A stretch of DNA of 64,000 bases, taken from the NCBI GenBank assembly GCA_041397625.1, contig JAWKWH010000002.1, positions 372,001-436,000 of the forward strand. Direction: 5' to 3'. The notes under the pieces were generated by a model. The model did no database searches and was not told the origin of the DNA. It saw only the letters and a list, made by a program, of their open reading frames with translations. Positions 54,165 to 63,917 of this stretch are shown in pieces (within the stretch, counting starts at the first letter, position 1; each line of letters starts with the position of its first letter). A program made the position numbers and the translations under genes. This stretch comes from JAWKWH01 sp041397625. GTDB lineage: Bacteria > Pseudomonadota > Alphaproteobacteria > Rhizobiales > Rhizobiaceae.

Positions 54165-55394
54165 ATGACGCTGCTCCCGGTCGCCAAGGCGCTCGACCAG
54201 CTTCTGGAGACGGCGGCGACGCTGCCGGCCGAAACGGTGGCGCTGGCCGACGCCGCCGGCCGTGTGCTGGCCCGCCCTGTCGTCGCGCTGCGCACGCAGC
54301 CGCCCTTCCCGGCTTCCGCCATGGACGGCTACGCCGTGCGCGCCGCCGACCTTGCCGCCGTTCCGGCGCGGTTGCGGGTGATCGGCGAAGCACCGGCCGG
54401 CCACGGCTTTTCCGGTTCCCTCGGCGCGGGCGAGGCCGTGCGCATCTTCACCGGCGCGCCGGTGCCGGACGGTGCCGACGCGATCCTAATCCAGGAGAAC
54501 GCCGAACTGACCGGCCCCGGCGAAATCGAGGCGCGACAGACCGTGTCGGCCGGCCTCTATGTCCGCCGCGCCGGGCTCGATTTCGCCGAGGGCGAAACGC
54601 TGCTGACTCCCGGTCGCAGGCTCGACGCGGCGGCGCTGTCGGTTGCCGCCGCAGCCAATCACACCGCGCTCGATGTCGTGCGCCGGCCGCGCGTGGCGAT
54701 CCTGGCGACAGGCGACGAATTGCTGCCGCCGGGCTCCGAACCCGGCCCCGACCAGATCATCGCGTCGAACAGCTACGGCGTCGCGGCGATCGTGGCGGAG
54801 GCCGGTGCGATGGCGATCGATCTCGGCATCGCGCCCGACCGCCGCGACGCCATCTCAAATGCGGTCGACAGGGCCCGGCAGGCCGGCGCCGACGTGATCG
54901 TTACGCTTGGCGGCGCCTCGGTCGGCGACCACGACCTGGTGCGCGAGGTGCTGGAAACCATCGGCATGCGGCTCGATTTCTGGAAGATTGCCATGCGGCC
55001 GGGCAAGCCGCTGATGGTCGGCCGGCTCGCCGGCACCCATGTGCTCGGCCTGCCCGGCAATCCGGTCTCCTCGATCGTCTGCTCGCACCTCTTCCTGGTG
55101 CCGCTGCTGGCGGCGCTCGGCGGGCGGCTGCATCGCCCCGACATTCGCGACGCCGTCGTGAAAACCGCGATGACCGCCAATGACGAGCGCGAGGACTATG
55201 TGCGCGCCCGGGTCACCGAGACGGAAAACGGCCTGGAAGCCGAACCGTTCGGCCGGCAGGATTCCTCGATGCTGAAAGTTCTGGCCGAGGCGAACGGCCT
55301 GATCGTCCGGCCGGTCGCCGCGCCGGCGGCGGCACGGGGCGACAGCGTCCGCGTTTTGATGCTGAGGGCGCCGGAACGGGACTTTGCGCCGTAG
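54165..55394 (+). CDS. moeA: Molybdopterin molybdenumtransferase MoeA
   Basis: 409 residues. Inserts molybdate into adenylated molybdopterin. The N-terminal domain has PASAMDGYAVRAADL; domain III has the MoCF signature TLGGASVGDHD and PGNPVSS. The third, C-terminal domain is present. The frame extends upstream into moaC and trpC by chance; the ATG at 54165 gives the family length. Confidence 0.94.
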   Translation: MTLLPVAKALDQLLETAATLPAETVALADAAGRVLARPVVALRTQPPFPASAMDGYAVRAADLAAVPARLRVIGEAPAGHGFSGSLGAGEAVRIFTGAPVPDGADAILIQENAELTGPGEIEARQTVSAGLYVRRAGLDFAEGETLLTPGRRLDAAALSVAAAANHTALDVVRRPRVAILATGDELLPPGSEPGPDQIIASNSYGVAAIVAEAGAMAIDLGIAPDRRDAISNAVDRARQAGADVIVTLGGASVGDHDLVREVLETIGMRLDFWKIAMRPGKPLMVGRLAGTHVLGLPGNPVSSIVCSHLFLVPLLAALGGRLHRPDIRDAVVKTAMTANDEREDYVRARVTETENGLEAEPFGRQDSSMLKVLAEANGLIVRPVAAPAAARGDSVRVLMLRAPERDFAP

Positions 55395-55495
55395 GGCGCA
55401 TCCGCTTCAACATTAGCGCGGGTCATGGCCGAAACCCGATTGCACGGCTTATTCGCCAAACCCGCACATCCATAAACCAAATTTAAACACTTGAA

Positions 55496-55510
55496 GAACA
55501 CAACTGGAAC
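55496..55510 (+). promoter_or_regulatory. Alphaproteobacterial SOS box (LexA operator)
   Basis: GAACACAACTGGAAC is GAAC-N7-GAAC, the reverse complement of the direct-repeat GTTC-N7-GTTC operator of alphaproteobacterial LexA. It lies 72 bases before the lexA start, so it should make lexA autoregulated. The match is exact. Confidence 0.85.
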
Positions 55511-55581
55511 ATATAGTGATTGTTCTGGTTTTGTTTTGATTGATTCTGGCGCCGTTGTCCGGCGCAAAGTGGAGAAACGGC

Positions 55582-56295
55582 ATGCTGACGCGCAAACAGC
55601 ACGAGCTTCTGCTCTTCATCCATGAACGCATGAAGGAGACCGGCATTCCGCCCTCCTTCGACGAAATGAAGGATGCGCTCGACCTGGCATCGAAATCCGG
55701 TATCCACCGGCTGATCACGGCGCTGGAGGAGCGCGGCTTCATCCGCCGGCTGCCCAACCGGGCCCGCGCGCTCGAGGTGCTGCGTCTTCCCGATTCAATC
55801 GCGCCGGGGCTTGGCGCGCCGCGCAAATTCTCGCCGAGCGTGATCGAGGGCGGGCGCGACGCCGGCGTCGCCAGCCGGGTACCGCCGGCCAGCAATGACG
55901 ACGATGCCGGCGTGGCCATCTCCGTGCCGGTGATGGGCCGGATCGCTGCCGGCGTACCGATCGAGGCGATCCAGCACCAGACCCATTCGGTGACGGTACC
56001 GCCGGACATGCTGTCGGGCGGCGAGCATTTCGCGCTCGAGGTCAAGGGCGATTCGATGATCGACGCCGGTATTTTCGACGGCGACACGGTGGTCGTGCGC
56101 TCGACCAGCACCGCCAATCCGGGCGAGATCGTCGTCGCACTGGTCGATGATGAGGAAGCGACGCTGAAACGCTTCCGCCGCAAGGGCGCCTCGATCGCGC
56201 TGGAGGCGGCCAATCCGGCCTATGAGACGCGCATTTTCGGCCCCGACCGCGTCAAGGTCCAGGGCCGGCTGGTCGGACTGATCAGGCGCTACTGA
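55582..56295 (+). CDS. lexA: Transcriptional repressor LexA
   Basis: 237 residues, start at 55582 with GGAG upstream. The N-terminal winged helix (1-65) reads the SOS operator, and the long variable linker (about 70-110) is typical of Rhizobiales. The autocleavage site is Ala123-Gly124 (RIAAGVP), with Ser158 (GDSMID) and Lys196 (ATLKRF) as the catalytic dyad. The SOS box is upstream. Its last seven bases overlap the comEC 3' end. Confidence 0.97.
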   Translation: MLTRKQHELLLFIHERMKETGIPPSFDEMKDALDLASKSGIHRLITALEERGFIRRLPNRARALEVLRLPDSIAPGLGAPRKFSPSVIEGGRDAGVASRVPPASNDDDAGVAISVPVMGRIAAGVPIEAIQHQTHSVTVPPDMLSGGEHFALEVKGDSMIDAGIFDGDTVVVRSTSTANPGEIVVALVDDEEATLKRFRRKGASIALEAANPAYETRIFGPDRVKVQGRLVGLIRRY

Positions 56296-58805
56296 CCGGC
56301 GCCGTCCGACTTGCCGCTGTCCGATGCGGCCTTTGCGCGCGCCGTTGGGGCGGTTTTGCGCCGATAGGGCCGCAGGCCGCGTGCCTCGCGCGAAAAGGCG
56401 CGATGTGCATGCCACGGCCGCCAGGGCGTCGACACCGCGTGTCGGGCGGTGGCGACGAAGCGCCGGCCGCTTGTCCCTCGTTCGCTCCCGTCCGCAGACC
56501 GCAATTTGACCGCCGTCGCGCCATAGCGCGCCAGTTGGCGCGCGTTGATGGCCAGTGGCGTCGATAGCGCGTCATTGCCGGATTGCGCCCCGGCGCACGG
56601 CTTGTCGCGGCCGGTCGCATCGGCGACGACGATCAGGTCGGCCAGCCGGCACACCTGCCGCGCCGCGTCGTCCGTCGCCGCATGGGCGACGACCGCGCCC
56701 GATGCGAGCCGCGCAATGCACAGCGTCGTGTCACAGATGAAGCGCTCCGGCTCTTGCCCGGCGCCAGAAAACGCCGCGATGGCGTCCTTGCGCTTTACCG
56801 GGCCGAAATAGGCATCCGCGGCGACCGATTTCATCCAGATTTCGAGCGTGAAGGCGCGAGGCCGCGTCCGGTTGACCGAAAGCCCGCCATCGCTGCGGGT
56901 CACCGCGACCAGCCTTCCGTCCTCCGCGATCAGCACGTCGGGCGCGTCGCGTCCGGCGACGAACAGGACGGCGGCGAGGAAGAACGGCGCGCCGAGCCAT
57001 CGCAGCCGCGTCACCGGCAGCGTGGCCAGCAGCAGGCCGAGCGTGGCGGCAACAAGGCTTGTGACCGGAATGGCGCCGACGCCGTCGGCCGGCGAGCGCT
57101 CGGAAAACCACCCGGCGAGACCAAGCACGAGGTCGATTGCCCAGCCCATCAGCCGGAATGCCGGGCCGTCGAGGTCGAACGGCAGCAGAACGACGCCGAG
57201 CAACGCGGAAGGAATGACCAGCGTCGAGACCAGCGGCATGGCGGCGAGATTGGCCAGCAGTCCCAGCGGAGCGACGCGCTGGAAGTGCCATATGCCGAAA
57301 ATGGCCGTGGCGCTGCCGGCGACGAGCGAGGTGACGGCCAGCGCCAGCGCGTGGCGCAGCGCTGTTGCCACCGGCCCTGCCCTTCGGCGACCGGTTGGCG
57401 CATCCGGTTCGGCGGCCCGGCGCGCGCGCCTTGCCGACCAGGCGGCGTAGACGGCAATCAGCGCCGCCGTCGCGGCGAACGACATCTGGAAGCTCGGGCC
57501 GGCGACCTCGTGGGGATGCCACGCGATGATGACGGTGGCGGCGATGGCGAGATTGCGCATGGTGATCGCCGGCCGGTCGAGCAACAGCGCCACCAGCATC
57601 ACCGCCAGCATGATGAACGAGCGCTGCGTGGCGATGCCGGCGCCCGAGACGAAAAGATAGGCGAACGCAACGACAAGTGCCGCGCCGGCGGCGAATTTGC
57701 GCACCGGGTGGCGTGAGGCAAAGCCTGGAAACAGCGCGAATCCGAGCCGCAGCACGGCAATTGCCGTGCCGGCGACCAGCGCCATGTGCAGACCCGAAAT
57801 CGACAAAATGTGCGCCAGGCCGGTGCGCCTGAGCGCCTCGTTGACGCTTTCGGGAATGCCCTGCTTGGCGCCTGTCACCAGTGCGGCGGCGACTTCGCCC
57901 GCCGGCCCGCCGCCAGCCCGGTCACGGATGCGTTGCGACAGCGCGTCGCGGGCTTGTTCCAGCCAGATCGCCGGCCGGAAGACCGATGCGCCCGTCGCCG
58001 GCGGCAGCACGGCCGGAGCGCCGAGATGAAAGCCGACTGCGCCGAGACCGTCGAAATAATTGTGAAACGAGAAATCGTAGCCCCGGGGGCGCATCGGTCC
58101 GGATGGCGGGATCAGGCGCGCCCGGCCGGTAATCCGTGCCCCCGGCGCCAGTCCAGGCGGCAGGACCCGCGCGACGAGGCGCACGCGGTCCGGCGCGTAT
58201 TTGAGTTTCGGGCGCTCGGTCGCCTCGATGTCGATCACCAGCCGGGCGCGACCGGCCTGCTGACGCTCGATGGCCGCCACCGTGCCGGTCAGGGTCGACG
58301 TGACGGCGGAGCCGAGCATTCTCGTGTCGGCACGCCAGGTTTCGACCTTGCCGGCCAGCATGCCGGCAACGACCAGCAGCGCCGCCGCGAATGTTCGCAG
58401 CGCGGCCGGCCGCGCCCGGGCCAGTCGCGCGCAGAGCGCGACAGCCGCGAAGCCGAGCAGCAGCGGCGTCCAGGCCGGCTCGGCGGCGGCGTTGAAATAG
58501 GCAAGCGCGCCGATGCCCAGAAACACCGGCGCAAACAGGAACGGCGTCGCATGGTCCCACTCGGTTTCCAGAGCGTCCAGCAGCCCGTGGCCAAGGCGGC
58601 GGACATGGGCGCGAATATGCGCCGACCGCTGCCTGCCGACCGTCGACGGCAGTTCCGCCGGCTGCCGCGCCTCGGGCACGTGTTCGGCCGCTTCGCCCGG
58701 CGCGACATCCGTCCGCGGAGAGAAATGCTTGCGTTCGTCGGTTTCGCTCGGTCCGGTGCGCATATCCTTCACCGGGGCACCGCGCGCGCCCCGGGCGATT
58801 TGCAC
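56289..58805 (-). CDS. comEC: ComEC/Rec2 family membrane protein
   Basis: 838 residues, many helices. After a polar N-terminal tail of about 75 residues come hydrophobic segments, a DUF4131-like OB region (about 140-270) and the competence domain (about 300-590) with ISGLHMALVAG. The C-terminal 200 residues lack the metallo-beta-lactamase motif HxHxDH of Bacillus ComEC, so nuclease activity is not supported. In transformable bacteria ComEC is the DNA channel of natural uptake; whether this organism is transformable is unknown. The start codon is GTG at 58805 and an internal ATG at 58763 is an alternative. Confidence 0.87.
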   Translation of the reverse strand: MQIARGARGAPVKDMRTGPSETDERKHFSPRTDVAPGEAAEHVPEARQPAELPSTVGRQRSAHIRAHVRRLGHGLLDALETEWDHATPFLFAPVFLGIGALAYFNAAAEPAWTPLLLGFAAVALCARLARARPAALRTFAAALLVVAGMLAGKVETWRADTRMLGSAVTSTLTGTVAAIERQQAGRARLVIDIEATERPKLKYAPDRVRLVARVLPPGLAPGARITGRARLIPPSGPMRPRGYDFSFHNYFDGLGAVGFHLGAPAVLPPATGASVFRPAIWLEQARDALSQRIRDRAGGGPAGEVAAALVTGAKQGIPESVNEALRRTGLAHILSISGLHMALVAGTAIAVLRLGFALFPGFASRHPVRKFAAGAALVVAFAYLFVSGAGIATQRSFIMLAVMLVALLLDRPAITMRNLAIAATVIIAWHPHEVAGPSFQMSFAATAALIAVYAAWSARRARRAAEPDAPTGRRRAGPVATALRHALALAVTSLVAGSATAIFGIWHFQRVAPLGLLANLAAMPLVSTLVIPSALLGVVLLPFDLDGPAFRLMGWAIDLVLGLAGWFSERSPADGVGAIPVTSLVAATLGLLLATLPVTRLRWLGAPFFLAAVLFVAGRDAPDVLIAEDGRLVAVTRSDGGLSVNRTRPRAFTLEIWMKSVAADAYFGPVKRKDAIAAFSGAGQEPERFICDTTLCIARLASGAVVAHAATDDAARQVCRLADLIVVADATGRDKPCAGAQSGNDALSTPLAINARQLARYGATAVKLRSADGSERGTSGRRFVATARHAVSTPWRPWHAHRAFSREARGLRPYRRKTAPTARAKAASDSGKSDGAGQ

Positions 58806-58912
58806 CCCGGATAACTCATGCTACATCAACGCCCGAACAAAACCACCCCGGCCCGCCGACTGCGTCGAAAGCGCGTTTTCACGGCAGGCCAGTTCCAGAC
58901 AAAGGGCCGGCA

Positions 58913-60340
58913 ATGCCTGAGAAAGTCGTCACGCGCTTTGCGCCGTCGCCAACCGGATTCCTGCATATCGGCGGCGCCCGCACTGCGTTGTTCAACTGGC
59001 TTTACGCCCGCCATACCGGCGGCGAGATGCTGCTGCGCATCGAGGACACCGACCGGGAGCGCTCCACCGACGCAGCCACGGCGGCGATCCTCGACGGGCT
59101 CCAATGGCTGGGGCTCGAATGGGATGGCGAGGTGGTGTCGCAATATGGCCGCGCCGACCGGCACCGCGAGGTCGCCATGCAACTCGTGGAGGCCGGCAAG
59201 GCCTATCGCTGCTATGCCAGCGCCGAGGAACTGGCCGACATGCGCGAGAAGGCCCGCGCCGAGGGGCGGCCGCCGCGCTATGACGGCCGCTGGCGCGACC
59301 GCGACCCGGCCGATGCGCCGGCGGGCGTGGCGCCGGCGATCCGCATCAAGGCGCCGCGCGAGGGCGACACGGTCGTTTGCGACCGCGTGCAGGGCGATGT
59401 GCGCTTTCCCAACAAGGATCTCGACGACTTCATCATCCTGCGCTCCGACGGCAATCCGACCTATATGCTGGCGGTCGTGGTCGACGACCACGACATGGGC
59501 GTTACCCATGTGATCCGTGGCGACGACCACCTGACCAACGCCGCGCGCCAGACGATCATCTACGAGGCAATGGGTTGGGACGTGCCGGTGATGGCGCATA
59601 TCCCGCTGATCCACGGGCCCGACGGCGCCAAGCTCTCGAAACGCCACGGCGCGCTCGGCGTCGAAGCCTATCGCGCGATGGGCTACCTGCCGGTCGCGCT
59701 GCGCAACTATCTCGCCCGGCTCGGCTGGAGCCACGGCGACGACGAGGTGATGACGACCGAACAGATGATCGAATGGTTCGATATCGCCGATGTCAACAAG
59801 GGCGCGGCCCGGTTCGATTTCAGGAAGCTGGAGGCGCTGAACGGCCTGCACATGCGCGCCAGCGCCGACGATGTGCTGGTAAAAGCGCTGCTGGACGCCC
59901 TGCCCCACCTGCCGGGCGGACAGGCCATGCTCGCACGGCTGACGCCCGAGCGGCGCGCCCAGCTGACCCGGGCGATGGCGGGGTTGAAGGAGCGGGCGAA
60001 AACGCTGGTCGAACTCGCCGAAGGCGCATCTTTCCTGTTTCGCGAGCGCCCGCTCGACCTTGACGAAAAGGCGGGCGGCATCCTTGCCGGCGATGGCGTG
60101 CCGGAACGGCTTGCGGCAATCGCCGCGCGGCTCGGCGAGATCGATCCGTGGCGGGCAGAGCCGCTGGAAGCGGCGATTCGCGCCTACAGCGAGGAGACCG
60201 GCCTGAAACTCGGGCTGATCGCACAACCGCTGCGTGCCGCGCTGACCGGCAGGGCCACCTCGCCCGGGGTTTTCGACGTGCTGGAAGTGCTAGGCCGCGA
60301 CGAAAGCCTGGCCCGCATCGGCGACCAGGCCGCCGGATAG
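58913..60340 (+). CDS. gltX: Glutamyl-tRNA synthetase, copy 2
   Basis: 475 residues. HIGG at 18-21 and KLSKR at 240-244 are the class I ATP-site motifs. The family length and its place between comEC and gltA match the main rhizobial GluRS. The C-terminal anticodon-binding helices are complete. It is the canonical copy; the other at 37772-39142 is divergent. Divergent from comEC. Confidence 0.95.
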   Translation: MPEKVVTRFAPSPTGFLHIGGARTALFNWLYARHTGGEMLLRIEDTDRERSTDAATAAILDGLQWLGLEWDGEVVSQYGRADRHREVAMQLVEAGKAYRCYASAEELADMREKARAEGRPPRYDGRWRDRDPADAPAGVAPAIRIKAPREGDTVVCDRVQGDVRFPNKDLDDFIILRSDGNPTYMLAVVVDDHDMGVTHVIRGDDHLTNAARQTIIYEAMGWDVPVMAHIPLIHGPDGAKLSKRHGALGVEAYRAMGYLPVALRNYLARLGWSHGDDEVMTTEQMIEWFDIADVNKGAARFDFRKLEALNGLHMRASADDVLVKALLDALPHLPGGQAMLARLTPERRAQLTRAMAGLKERAKTLVELAEGASFLFRERPLDLDEKAGGILAGDGVPERLAAIAARLGEIDPWRAEPLEAAIRAYSEETGLKLGLIAQPLRAALTGRATSPGVFDVLEVLGRDESLARIGDQAAG

Positions 60341-60385
60341 GTCTTCACCTTTTTTTGCGATGCAACATATTGGCCTTTCGGCGAC

Positions 60386-60414
60386 TTGGCAGCATCGCTA
60401 AAATCGGCTAGCAA
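60386..60414 (+). promoter_or_regulatory. Possible promoter of gltA
   Basis: TTGGCA, 17 bases, TAGCAA, about 83 bases before the gltA start. The spacing is ideal but the -10 is poor. Confidence 0.3.
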
Positions 60415-60497
60415 ATGGCCACCTTCCCGCCTCCCCTGGATGCTGCGCTGCAAAGTCGCCGGATCGGGGTGCACCATACAATCGAAAGGAGTTCGCC

Positions 60498-61787
60498 ATG
60501 ACCGACGAAACCGCAAAGCTCGAACTTAGCGGCAACTCCTACGAATTGAACGTCCAGGACGGCACGATCGGCCCGAAGGTGATCAATATCGGTTCGCTCT
60601 ACGGCGATACCCACGCCTTCACCTACGATCCCGGCTACACCTCGACGGCGAGTTGCGAATCGAAGATCACCTATATCGACGGCGACGAGGGTACGCTGCT
60701 GCATCGCGGCTACCCGATCGAGCAACTCGCCGAGCACGGCGATTTCCTCGAAGTCTGTTACCTGCTGCTCTACGGCGAACTGCCGACAAAGGCGCAGAAG
60801 GCCGATTTCGACCTGCGCGTGACCCGCCACACCATGGTGCACGAGCAGATGACCCGCTTCTTCACCGGGTTCAGGCGCGATGCCCATCCGATGGCCATCA
60901 TGTGCGGCGTCATGGGGGCCATGTCGGCCTTCTATCACGATTCAACCGATATCTCCGACCCGCACCAGCGCATGGTGGCGAGCCTGCGCATGATCGCCAA
61001 GACGCCGACCATCGCCTCGATGGCCTTCAAGTACCATATCGGCCAGCCTTTCGTTTATCCGCGCAACGAGCTCAGTTACGCGGCCAATTTCCTGCATATG
61101 TGCTTCGCGGTGCCGTGCGAGGAATACGCGGTCAATCCGGTGCTGGCGCGCGCGATGGACCGCATCTTCATCCTGCATGCCGACCACGAGCAGAACGCCT
61201 CCACCTCGACGGTGCGGCTTGCCGGCTCCTCCGGCGCCAATCCCTTTGCCTGCATCGCCGCGGGGATCGCCTGCCTTTGGGGGCCGGCTCACGGCGGCGC
61301 CAACGAGGCGGCGCTGAACATGCTGGCGGAGATCGGAACCGTGGACCGGATTCCCGAATTCGTCGACCGGGCCAAGGACAAGAACGATCCGTTCCGCCTG
61401 ATGGGTTTCGGCCACCGGGTCTACAAGAATTACGATCCGCGGGCCCGAATCATGCAGAAAACCACGCATGAGGTGCTCGGCGAGCTCGGCATCAAGGACG
61501 ACCCGCTACTCGACGTTGCGATGGAACTTGAGAAAATCGCGCTAACCGACGAGTACTTCATCGAGAAGAAGCTTTACCCGAACATCGATTTCTACTCCGG
61601 CATCACGCTCAAGGCGCTCGGATTCCCGACCACCATGTTCACCGTGCTGTTCGCGGTGGCGCGCACCGTGGGCTGGATCGCCCAGTGGAAGGAGATGATC
61701 GAGGATCCGCACCAGAAGATCGGCCGTCCGCGCCAGCTCTATACCGGTGAGACGCTTCGCGACTACGTGCCGATCGCCAAGCGCTGA
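60498..61787 (+). CDS. gltA: Citrate synthase
   Basis: 429 residues, the long hexameric type of Gram-negative bacteria. Joins oxaloacetate and acetyl-CoA. Active-site residues are His in GPAHGGANEAAL, His in GFGHRVYKN, and Asp in the VNIDFYSG-type segment near the C terminus (PNIDFYSG). The N-terminal NADH-binding extension is present. ATG at 60498 has AAGGAG eight bases upstream, a strong site. Confidence 0.97.
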   Translation: MTDETAKLELSGNSYELNVQDGTIGPKVINIGSLYGDTHAFTYDPGYTSTASCESKITYIDGDEGTLLHRGYPIEQLAEHGDFLEVCYLLLYGELPTKAQKADFDLRVTRHTMVHEQMTRFFTGFRRDAHPMAIMCGVMGAMSAFYHDSTDISDPHQRMVASLRMIAKTPTIASMAFKYHIGQPFVYPRNELSYAANFLHMCFAVPCEEYAVNPVLARAMDRIFILHADHEQNASTSTVRLAGSSGANPFACIAAGIACLWGPAHGGANEAALNMLAEIGTVDRIPEFVDRAKDKNDPFRLMGFGHRVYKNYDPRARIMQKTTHEVLGELGIKDDPLLDVAMELEKIALTDEYFIEKKLYPNIDFYSGITLKALGFPTTMFTVLFAVARTVGWIAQWKEMIEDPHQKIGRPRQLYTGETLRDYVPIAKR

Positions 61788-61818
61788 CAGGCTTTTTCGG
61801 CCGGGGCGGTGAACCGCT

Positions 61819-63009
61819 CTAGTCTGTATCGACATTCAGGTTTCGGGCGCCTGCCAGCCGAAGCACGATTTCCGCCGCGATCTCGCCGGCCGGCCGGTCG
61901 GTTTTCAGCGCCCGACGCACCTTCTCAAAACCCTGCACCTGCGCTTTCCGCGCCGGTCCGTCGCCTCCGATCGCCTCGATCGAGCGGGCAAGGTGCTGCG
62001 GGCGGACGAACCGGTCGTAGAATTCGGGCACGATCGGGCTGTCGGCGATCAGATTGGGCAGCGACGCCGACCAGGTGCTGATCAGCGGATAGGTGAGCTT
62101 CATCAGGGGATCGCTTCTGTAGCACGAGATCAGCGGCACACCGGCAAGCGCCAGTTCCAGCGAAACGGTGCCCGAAGCCGCCAGCGCCGCATCGGCCGTG
62201 CCGAAAGCCCGCCATTTGGCTTCGTCGCCGGTGGTGACCTCGACATCCGTGTTCAGCTTGGCGGCGGCGGTTCGCACCGCCGCCTCCACTCTCGGCACCG
62301 TCGGTATCCGTACGTTCAGCCCATGGCCGCGCGCCATGAGCAAGTTCGCTGCCTCGACAAACGGCGCTGCAAGCGCCGCCACCTCGCCGCGGCGCGAGCC
62401 CGGCAGCAGCAGCAGGTTCATCGAACCGCCGGCCTCGGATTTGCGCTTCTCCTGCATGGCGCGGGCGGCAAGAACACCCGGGTGCTGCGTGAGGCGGTGG
62501 CCGACAAAGGTGCCGGAAGGCCCGCCCAACCGCTCCAGTTCGGCCGGTTCGAACGGCAGCAGACACAATACATGGTCCGTATAGGCCTTCATCCGGGCCG
62601 CCCTGCCGGGCAGCCACGCCCATACCGAGGGACAGACATATTTGACGATCGGGATCGACGGATCGAGGCGGCGGATCTTCCTGGCGACGCGGAGATTGAA
62701 GGCCGGGCTGTCGATGGTGACCACGCAGTCGGGCTTGGCGGCGGCCACTTGGCGCGCCGTCGAGCCGATGAGCCGCAGCAGCCGCGGCATATCGCGAACC
62801 ACGGCCGACACGCCCATGATGGCGATGATACCGGGATCGAACAGCGACCGCAGCCCCTCGGCCTGCAGATGGTCGCCGCCAACGCCGATCAGGTCCAGAT
62901 CGCTTTCGAGACGGGCCTTGATGGCGCCGACCAGATCGGCGCCGAGCAGATCGCCCGATTCCTCGCCGGCGATGACCGCGAGCTTCAGGGGACGGCCGTT
63001 CCCGCTCAC
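61819..63009 (-). CDS. lpxB: Lipid-A-disaccharide synthase
   Basis: 396 residues from GTG at 63009, which overlaps the lpxI stop (GTGA). Glycosyltransferase family 19: joins lipid X and UDP-2,3-diacylglucosamine. Family marks are IAGEESGDLLGADL, DSPAFNLRVA, VCPSVWAWLPGR, and LLLPGSRRGEV. A frame extension upstream to 63204 lies inside lpxI and is rejected. Confidence 0.95.
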   Translation of the reverse strand: MSGNGRPLKLAVIAGEESGDLLGADLVGAIKARLESDLDLIGVGGDHLQAEGLRSLFDPGIIAIMGVSAVVRDMPRLLRLIGSTARQVAAAKPDCVVTIDSPAFNLRVARKIRRLDPSIPIVKYVCPSVWAWLPGRAARMKAYTDHVLCLLPFEPAELERLGGPSGTFVGHRLTQHPGVLAARAMQEKRKSEAGGSMNLLLLPGSRRGEVAALAAPFVEAANLLMARGHGLNVRIPTVPRVEAAVRTAAAKLNTDVEVTTGDEAKWRAFGTADAALAASGTVSLELALAGVPLISCYRSDPLMKLTYPLISTWSASLPNLIADSPIVPEFYDRFVRPQHLARSIEAIGGDGPARKAQVQGFEKVRRALKTDRPAGEIAAEIVLRLAGARNLNVDTD

Positions 63010-63917
63010 GGTTCCCGAGCCTCCAGGCCGAAGACAAAGATGCCCTTGTCGTCGGCGCGGCGTATGGTCTCCTCGCGTTCGAGGATCAGCGACCGGCCGG
63101 CCTCGACCGCGATGCCCGCAAGCCCGGCGCCTGCCACGGCATCGATCGTCGCCGGACCGATCGACGGCAGGTCGGCGCGCAGATCCTGGCCGGGTTTGGC
63201 GCATTTGACCAGAACGCCGCCCGCAGCGCCCGCCAGCCGGCCGTGATGGCGCAGTTCGGCGGTTCGGGCCAGCAATCCTTCGGTTCCCTCGATCCCCTCC
63301 AGGGCGATCACGCGTCCTCCCACGGCGATTGCCGCCTGACCGATGTCGAGCGCGCCGATCGCCTCCACCGCGGTGCGGGCGGCCTCGATATCGGCCATGT
63401 CGCGCTTGCCGGGCTTTCTGCCCGCCACAACGCCCTCAGCCGCCAACAGGTCCGGCAGCACGTCCTGTACTGAGATGACCTTGATGCCATGCTTCTCGAT
63501 ATGGTCGATCACTGCTCTCAACAACCTGTCGTCGCCGTGGGCGAGCGCCCAGGCTATGTCGAGCGCCACCTTGAAAAGCCCGGTATTCCAGCGCACGTCG
63601 CGAAGCCGGGGCCTTCGCCTGACCGTTCCCGCCATCAGGACGTGTGTCGCCGATCGCCGCTTGAGGCGGGCGATCAGGCTGCCGGCGTCTTCCAGCGCAA
63701 TCGGGTCGACGGGATGGCTGGCGAAGCGGTCGCCGTCGTCGGCCTCGCCCTCGATCGCCAGTACGACATACGGCTGGCCGGCCTCGGCAAACCGCCCGGC
63801 GATTTCGGCCGGAAGCGAACCGCCGCCGGCGATGAGCGCCACGACCGACCCCTGCGGCAGGGTGACGGCCAGCGGCGTTTCACCCTTCGTTGGCGCCGTC
63901 ATCGCTCGCGGAGCCAT
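63006..63917 (-). CDS. lpxI: UDP-2,3-diacylglucosamine pyrophosphatase LpxI
   Basis: 303 residues; the DUF1009 enzyme that replaces LpxH in alphaproteobacteria. Hydrolyses UDP-2,3-diacylglucosamine to lipid X. ATG at 63917 has AGGAG five bases upstream and overlaps lpxA by 38 bases; an ATG at 63902 lacks such a site. Marks: ALIAGGGSLPAEIAG, HVLMAGTVRRRP and the Asp/Glu-rich second half. Confidence 0.95.
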   Translation of the reverse strand: MAPRAMTAPTKGETPLAVTLPQGSVVALIAGGGSLPAEIAGRFAEAGQPYVVLAIEGEADDGDRFASHPVDPIALEDAGSLIARLKRRSATHVLMAGTVRRRPRLRDVRWNTGLFKVALDIAWALAHGDDRLLRAVIDHIEKHGIKVISVQDVLPDLLAAEGVVAGRKPGKRDMADIEAARTAVEAIGALDIGQAAIAVGGRVIALEGIEGTEGLLARTAELRHHGRLAGAAGGVLVKCAKPGQDLRADLPSIGPATIDAVAGAGLAGIAVEAGRSLILEREETIRRADDKGIFVFGLEAREP

